Assembly: GCA_050123275.1 (NCBI GenBank)
Contig: JASFHK010000002.1
Span: 105,121 to 169,120 of the forward strand
DNA length: 64,000 bases
From: E44-bin88 sp050123275
GTDB lineage: Bacteria > Chloroflexota > Dehalococcoidia > Dehalococcoidales > BS750m-G39
Reading direction: 5' to 3'
Shown: positions 60,199 to 64,000 of the stretch, in pieces
Layout: each line of letters starts with the position of its first letter
How positions within the stretch are numbered: the first letter of the stretch is position 1
Position numbers and translations under genes: made by a program
Notes under the pieces: model-generated
Seen by the model: only the letters and a program-made list of their open reading frames with translations
Databases searched by the model: none
What the model was told of the DNA's origin: nothing

Positions 60199-63100
60199 AT
60201 GTTCACTCACCTCCATGTTCATACCCAGTACAGTTTGCTCGACGGCATGGGTCGCATTTCTCAGCTTGTGGAGCGGGCCAAAGAGATGGGCATGGAGAGC
60301 CTGGCCATCACCGACCACGGGGTGATGCACGGCGCCATCGAGTTTTACGTCGCCGCCAAGGAAGCCGGCATCAAGCCCATCATCGGTTGCGAGGTCTATC
60401 TGGCCCCCAACGGGCGCCTGAGCCGCAACCCCGGCGACAAGAGCAACAACCATCTGGTGCTGCTGGCCAAGAACCAGACCGGCTACCGCAACCTCATCCA
60501 GCTCGCCACCAAGGCGCAACTGGAGGGCTTTTACTACCGCCCCCGCGTCGATAAGGAATTGCTGGAGCGCCACCACCAGGGGCTTATCGCCCTGAGCGCC
60601 TGCATCGTGGGCGAGGTGCCCCAGCTCATCCTGCAGGGGAGAATGGATGAAGCTAGACAGGCCGCCCTCTGGTACAAGGAGACCTTCGGCGACTTCTATT
60701 TCGAGATACAGCGCCACCCTCTCCCCGAGCTGGATCAGATAAACCCGCAGCTGATATCGCTGGGGCAGGAGCTGGACATACCGCTGGTGGCCACCAACGA
60801 CGTCCACTACGTCAACAAAGAAGATGCCTCGGCCCACGACCTGCTGCTCTGCATCGGCACCAATTCCTCCGTCTTCGACCAGAAAAGAATCAAGATGGCC
60901 GGCGACTTCTACTACCTGAAAAGCCCGCAGGAGATGGCGGCCGCCTACCAGGATATTCCCGAGGCTATCGAAAACACCGGGCGCGTTGCCGAGATGTGCA
61001 ACCTCAAGCTCGAGTTCGGGCGGCTGCACCTGCCCGAAATCAGCATCCCCGAGGGCAAGACCCCCGACGAGTTTCTGGCCGACCTCTGCCACCAGAACCT
61101 GGACAAGTATTACCCCGACCCCTCCCCGGAGATAAAACAGCGCCTCGACTACGAGCTGGAGGTCATCAAGCAGACCCAGTTCGCCAACTACCTGCTCGTC
61201 GTCTGGGACATCATCTCCTTCACCCGGAAGCAAAAGATTCTTTTCGGGGTGAGGGGCAGCGCCGCCGCCAGCATCATATTGCGCTGCCTGGGCATCACCG
61301 AAATCGACCCTATCGAGAACAAGCTCGTCTTCGAGCGCTTCCTTAACCTGGAGCGCCAGGAGATGCCCGATATCGACCTCGACTTCGAGGACGCCCGCCG
61401 CGACGAGGTTATCGCCTATGTCTCCGAGAAATACGGCAAGGACCACGTCGCCCAGATTATTACCTTCGGCACGCTGGGGGCGCGCGCGGCGCTGCGTGAC
61501 GTGGGGCGGGCTTTGGGCATGGCCTACGGCGACGTCGACCGCGTCGCCCGCCTGGTGCCCTTCCGCCCCGGGATGACCCTGGAGCGGGCCATGGAGGAGA
61601 ACAGCGAATTACGCGTCGTCTACGGCGAGGATAAAATCATCCGCAAGCTCATCGATTCGGCGCGGCGGCTGGAGGGCATCGCCCGCCACGCCAGCACCCA
61701 CGCCGCCGGCGTCGTCATCGCCAAGCAGCCGCTGACCAACTACGTCCCTTTGCAGCGGGCCAGCCGCGGCGACGGCGAAACCACGGTGATGACCCAGTTC
61801 ACCATGGAAGACATCGCCCGCATCGGGCTGCTCAAGATGGACTTCTTAGGCTTAGCCAACCTGACTATTCTGGGCAAGGCCCGGGAGATTATCGCCCGGA
61901 GCCGCGGCGTCGATATCGACCTGCATAACATACCCATGGACGACGCCAAGACCTTCCAGCTTTTAGCCTCGGGGGAGACGGTGGGGGTCTTCCAGCTGGA
62001 AGGCGCCGGCATGCGCCGCTACATCAAAGAATTAAAACCGACCACCTTCAGCGACATCGCCGCCATGATTGCCCTCTACCGCCCCGGCCCCATGGAGCAC
62101 ATCCCCACCTTCATCAAGGCCAAACACGGGCTGGAGCCCATCAGGTACCCCCACCCCGCCCTGGCCAGCATACTGGAAGAGACCTACGGCGTCATCGTCT
62201 ATCAGGAGCAGGTGCTTTTCATCGTCCGCGAGCTGGCCGGCTACAGCCTGGGTCAGGCCGATATTTTCCGCAAGGCGATGGGCAAGAAAATCGCCGCCGT
62301 GATGAAGAAGGAACAGCGCAACTTCATGAGCGGCGCTAAAGAAATGGGCTACTCCAACGAGGTCGCCGAGGCTGTCTTCGCTCTAATCGAGCCCTTCGCC
62401 GGCTACGCCTTCAACAAGGCGCACAGCGTCAGCTACGCCCTGATTGCCTACCAGACTGCCTACCTCAAGGCGAACTACCCCGCCGAGTACATTACCGCTT
62501 TCCTCATCACCCACGCCGACCAGCTGGAGAAAGTGGCCACCGCCGTCGCCGAGTGCCGGCGGCTGGATATCAATGTTTTGCCCCCCGACGTCAACCGCAG
62601 CCAGGTCAACTTCTCCATCGAGACCGATGAAGAAGGCAAGCCCGCCATCCGCTTCGGGCTGAACGTGATCAAGAACGTGGGGGTGGCGGCGGTGGAGCCG
62701 CTGGTCGACGAGCGCCTGGAAAACGGCCCCTTCGAGTCGATAGACGACCTCTGCCGCCGCGCCGACCTGCGCAACCTCAACCGCCGCGCCATGGAGAGCC
62801 TGATTAAAGCCGGCGCCTTCGACGGCCTGGGCGAGCGCGGCAGCCTGCTGGCCAGCGTGGCGCGCATACAATCGTTAGCCCAGCGCGAGCAGCACCTTAA
62901 AGAAACGGGGCAGTCCACCATGTTCGACCTCTGGGGAGAAAGCCAGCCCACCCCGCTGCCCAGCCTGCAGTTGGATGAGGACGAAGCCCCGCTTAAAGAT
63001 AAACTGGCCTGGGAAAGGGAACTGATGGGGGTCTATCTTTCCGAGCACCCCTTCGCCGCCTTTGCCGATAAAATGGCCGCCGAGAACACCGTCCTCTGCG

Positions 63101-63672
63101 GGCAGGTCGATGCCGAGATGGTGGGGCAGACCATCCGGGTGGGGGGCATGGTGGCTTCGGTGCACCAGTCCTTTACCCGCGACCGCCGTCCCTTCGCCAG
63201 CGTCATGCTGGAGGACCTTAGCGGCATGGTCGAGGTCATGGCCTGGCCCGATGTCTACAGCTCCACCCGCGAGCTCTGGGAGGAGGGCAACATCCTGCTC
63301 GTGGAGGGCAAGGTGAGGGTGCGCAACGACCGCACCCAGGTAAGCTGCGACAACGTGCGCTCCTACCAGCTCGAGACCGCCGAGGAGGCCAAGCCCGAGA
63401 CGCCGCCGCCACCGCCGCCGCCGCCGCGGAGCCGCCTCACCATCAGCCTGAAGCAGACGGAGGATATCGACGCCGACGTCGCCTGTTTGAACAAACTGGT
63501 TGACACCCTGCGCGTTTTCCCCGGCGATGACGAGGTCAACATGTGCGTCATCAACGGGGACAGGGTGGTCAATTTGAAACTTTCCAACGTATACACCGGC
63601 TATTGCCCCGAACTGCACCAGCGCCTGGTGGCGCTGGTGGGTGAGGAGGGGCTAAAGGTAACCACCAACTAG
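60199..63672 (+). CDS. dnaE: DNA polymerase III subunit alpha
   Basis: Replicative polymerase, 1157 residues. PHP domain at the N-terminus (HLHVHTQYSLLDGMGR, ITDHGVMHGAIEF); palm with catalytic Asp in GSAAASIILRCLGI and MPDIDLDFEDARRDEV; finger region ARHASTHAAGVVIA; tandem HhH (FEKAFNKAHSVSYAL-type AFNKAHSVSYA); OB domain about 970-1060 (TIRVGGMVASVHQSFTRDR). A proline run of about 12 residues (near 1078) links to the C-terminal ~70 residues. Standard DnaE1 type. The ATG is nearly at the predicted transcript start. Confidence 0.96.
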   Translation: MFTHLHVHTQYSLLDGMGRISQLVERAKEMGMESLAITDHGVMHGAIEFYVAAKEAGIKPIIGCEVYLAPNGRLSRNPGDKSNNHLVLLAKNQTGYRNLIQLATKAQLEGFYYRPRVDKELLERHHQGLIALSACIVGEVPQLILQGRMDEARQAALWYKETFGDFYFEIQRHPLPELDQINPQLISLGQELDIPLVATNDVHYVNKEDASAHDLLLCIGTNSSVFDQKRIKMAGDFYYLKSPQEMAAAYQDIPEAIENTGRVAEMCNLKLEFGRLHLPEISIPEGKTPDEFLADLCHQNLDKYYPDPSPEIKQRLDYELEVIKQTQFANYLLVVWDIISFTRKQKILFGVRGSAAASIILRCLGITEIDPIENKLVFERFLNLERQEMPDIDLDFEDARRDEVIAYVSEKYGKDHVAQIITFGTLGARAALRDVGRALGMAYGDVDRVARLVPFRPGMTLERAMEENSELRVVYGEDKIIRKLIDSARRLEGIARHASTHAAGVVIAKQPLTNYVPLQRASRGDGETTVMTQFTMEDIARIGLLKMDFLGLANLTILGKAREIIARSRGVDIDLHNIPMDDAKTFQLLASGETVGVFQLEGAGMRRYIKELKPTTFSDIAAMIALYRPGPMEHIPTFIKAKHGLEPIRYPHPALASILEETYGVIVYQEQVLFIVRELAGYSLGQADIFRKAMGKKIAAVMKKEQRNFMSGAKEMGYSNEVAEAVFALIEPFAGYAFNKAHSVSYALIAYQTAYLKANYPAEYITAFLITHADQLEKVATAVAECRRLDINVLPPDVNRSQVNFSIETDEEGKPAIRFGLNVIKNVGVAAVEPLVDERLENGPFESIDDLCRRADLRNLNRRAMESLIKAGAFDGLGERGSLLASVARIQSLAQREQHLKETGQSTMFDLWGESQPTPLPSLQLDEDEAPLKDKLAWERELMGVYLSEHPFAAFADKMAAENTVLCGQVDAEMVGQTIRVGGMVASVHQSFTRDRRPFASVMLEDLSGMVEVMAWPDVYSSTRELWEEGNILLVEGKVRVRNDRTQVSCDNVRSYQLETAEEAKPETPPPPPPPPRSRLTISLKQTEDIDADVACLNKLVDTLRVFPGDDEVNMCVINGDRVVNLKLSNVYTGYCPELHQRLVALVGEEGLKVTTN

Positions 63673-63687
63673 TCGGAGGGGACGCTG

Positions 63688-64000
63688 ATGGAAGAAGAAG
63701 CGTCGGCGGGACACCGCCAGCGGTTGCGGGAAAAGTTCGCCCGCTCGGGGCTGGACGGTTTCCACGACTACGAAATCGTCGAGCTTCTGCTCACCCTGGC
63801 CTCGCCGCGGCGCGACTGCAAGCCGCTGGCCAAGGCGGCCCTCAAGCGCTTCGGTAGCCTGCGGGGGGTGCTGGCGGCTTCGCCCGAGGAGCTAGAGCAG
63901 ATAGAGGGCATCGGCCCCAACAACGCCCTGGGCATCCGGCTCGTTTCCGAGGTCGCCCGCGAGTTTCTCAAACAGAAAATGGTGGACAAGCCCGCCTACA
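63688..64000 (+). CDS. radC: RadC/UPF0758 family protein, 3' end cut by window edge
   Basis: 104 residues visible. MEEEASAGHRQRLREKFARSGLDGFHDYEIVELLLTLASPRRDCKPLAKAALKRFGSLRGV is summarised here by its diagnostic pieces: GHRQRLREKF, DYEIVELLL and the helix-hairpin-helix IEGIGPNNALGIRLV. The JAB metalloprotease-like domain that completes RadC lies past the window end. GGAGGGG stands 7 bases before the ATG. It follows dnaE by 15 bases and is likely co-transcribed. Whether RadC has a true DNA repair role is disputed. Confidence 0.9.
   Translation, partial: MEEEASAGHRQRLREKFARSGLDGFHDYEIVELLLTLASPRRDCKPLAKAALKRFGSLRGVLAASPEELEQIEGIGPNNALGIRLVSEVAREFLKQKMVDKPAY

Overview
The window is 64 kb of GC-rich, gene-dense bacterial chromosome with no insertion sequence, prophage or CRISPR array. 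It most resembles an uncultured member of the Dehalococcoidia (Chloroflexota). This placement is an inference from gene content: rpsT-relA-hisS-gyrB-nadD-obg-dnaA clustered together, archaeal-type phosphoglycerate mutase, a proton-pumping pyrophosphatase, a homocitrate-synthase-like enzyme of the kind that can be (Re)-citrate synthase, and tRNA genes without encoded CCA. No 16S gene is present to confirm it.

Layout. 1-9 kb: dtd, fmdB-like, folC facing pyrF, an aldo/keto reductase, a small ferredoxin set between a dinB 5' fragment and full dinB, a PAS protein, MscS, ilvE and a class II aldolase. 9-19 kb: the replication and translation core (rpsT, relA, hisS, gyrB, nadD, obg, dnaA), with a likely oriC between obg and dnaA. 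19-31 kb: fmt, mazG, a sodium:solute symporter pair, tRNA-Pro, apgM, lysC, a TPR gene, gyrA and a B12-type radical SAM protein. 31-43 kb: DUF1847, HIT protein, tRNA-Glu, a secreted protease, membrane proteins, hppA, argC, a K+ channel and a citrate/homocitrate synthase. 43-50 kb: a lipid/CoA block with two enoyl-CoA hydratases, a sirtuin and an acyl-CoA synthetase, convergent with a membrane FeS oxidoreductase of the ETF:menaquinone type. 50-57 kb: a minus-strand run recA-recX-rny-ymdB-PHP-plsY-zinc-finger protein. 57-64 kb: amidohydrolase, cytoplasmic sulfite-oxidase-like protein, DUF1461, dnaE and the start of radC.

Two genome-wide themes stand out. First, a family of about 60-165 bp intergenic repeats occurs at six loci. 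Their hairpin arms differ between copies in a compensatory way, so the fold appears to be conserved. Five of the six loci lie between divergent genes. Second, many promoters have a clear -10 box only 6-11 bases before the start codon (folC, relA, fmt, a VTT protein, the amidohydrolase, dnaE), which predicts frequent leaderless mRNAs.

Coordinates of starts were chosen from ribosome-binding sites, promoter geometry and family length. All family assignments come from reading motifs; no database search was possible.
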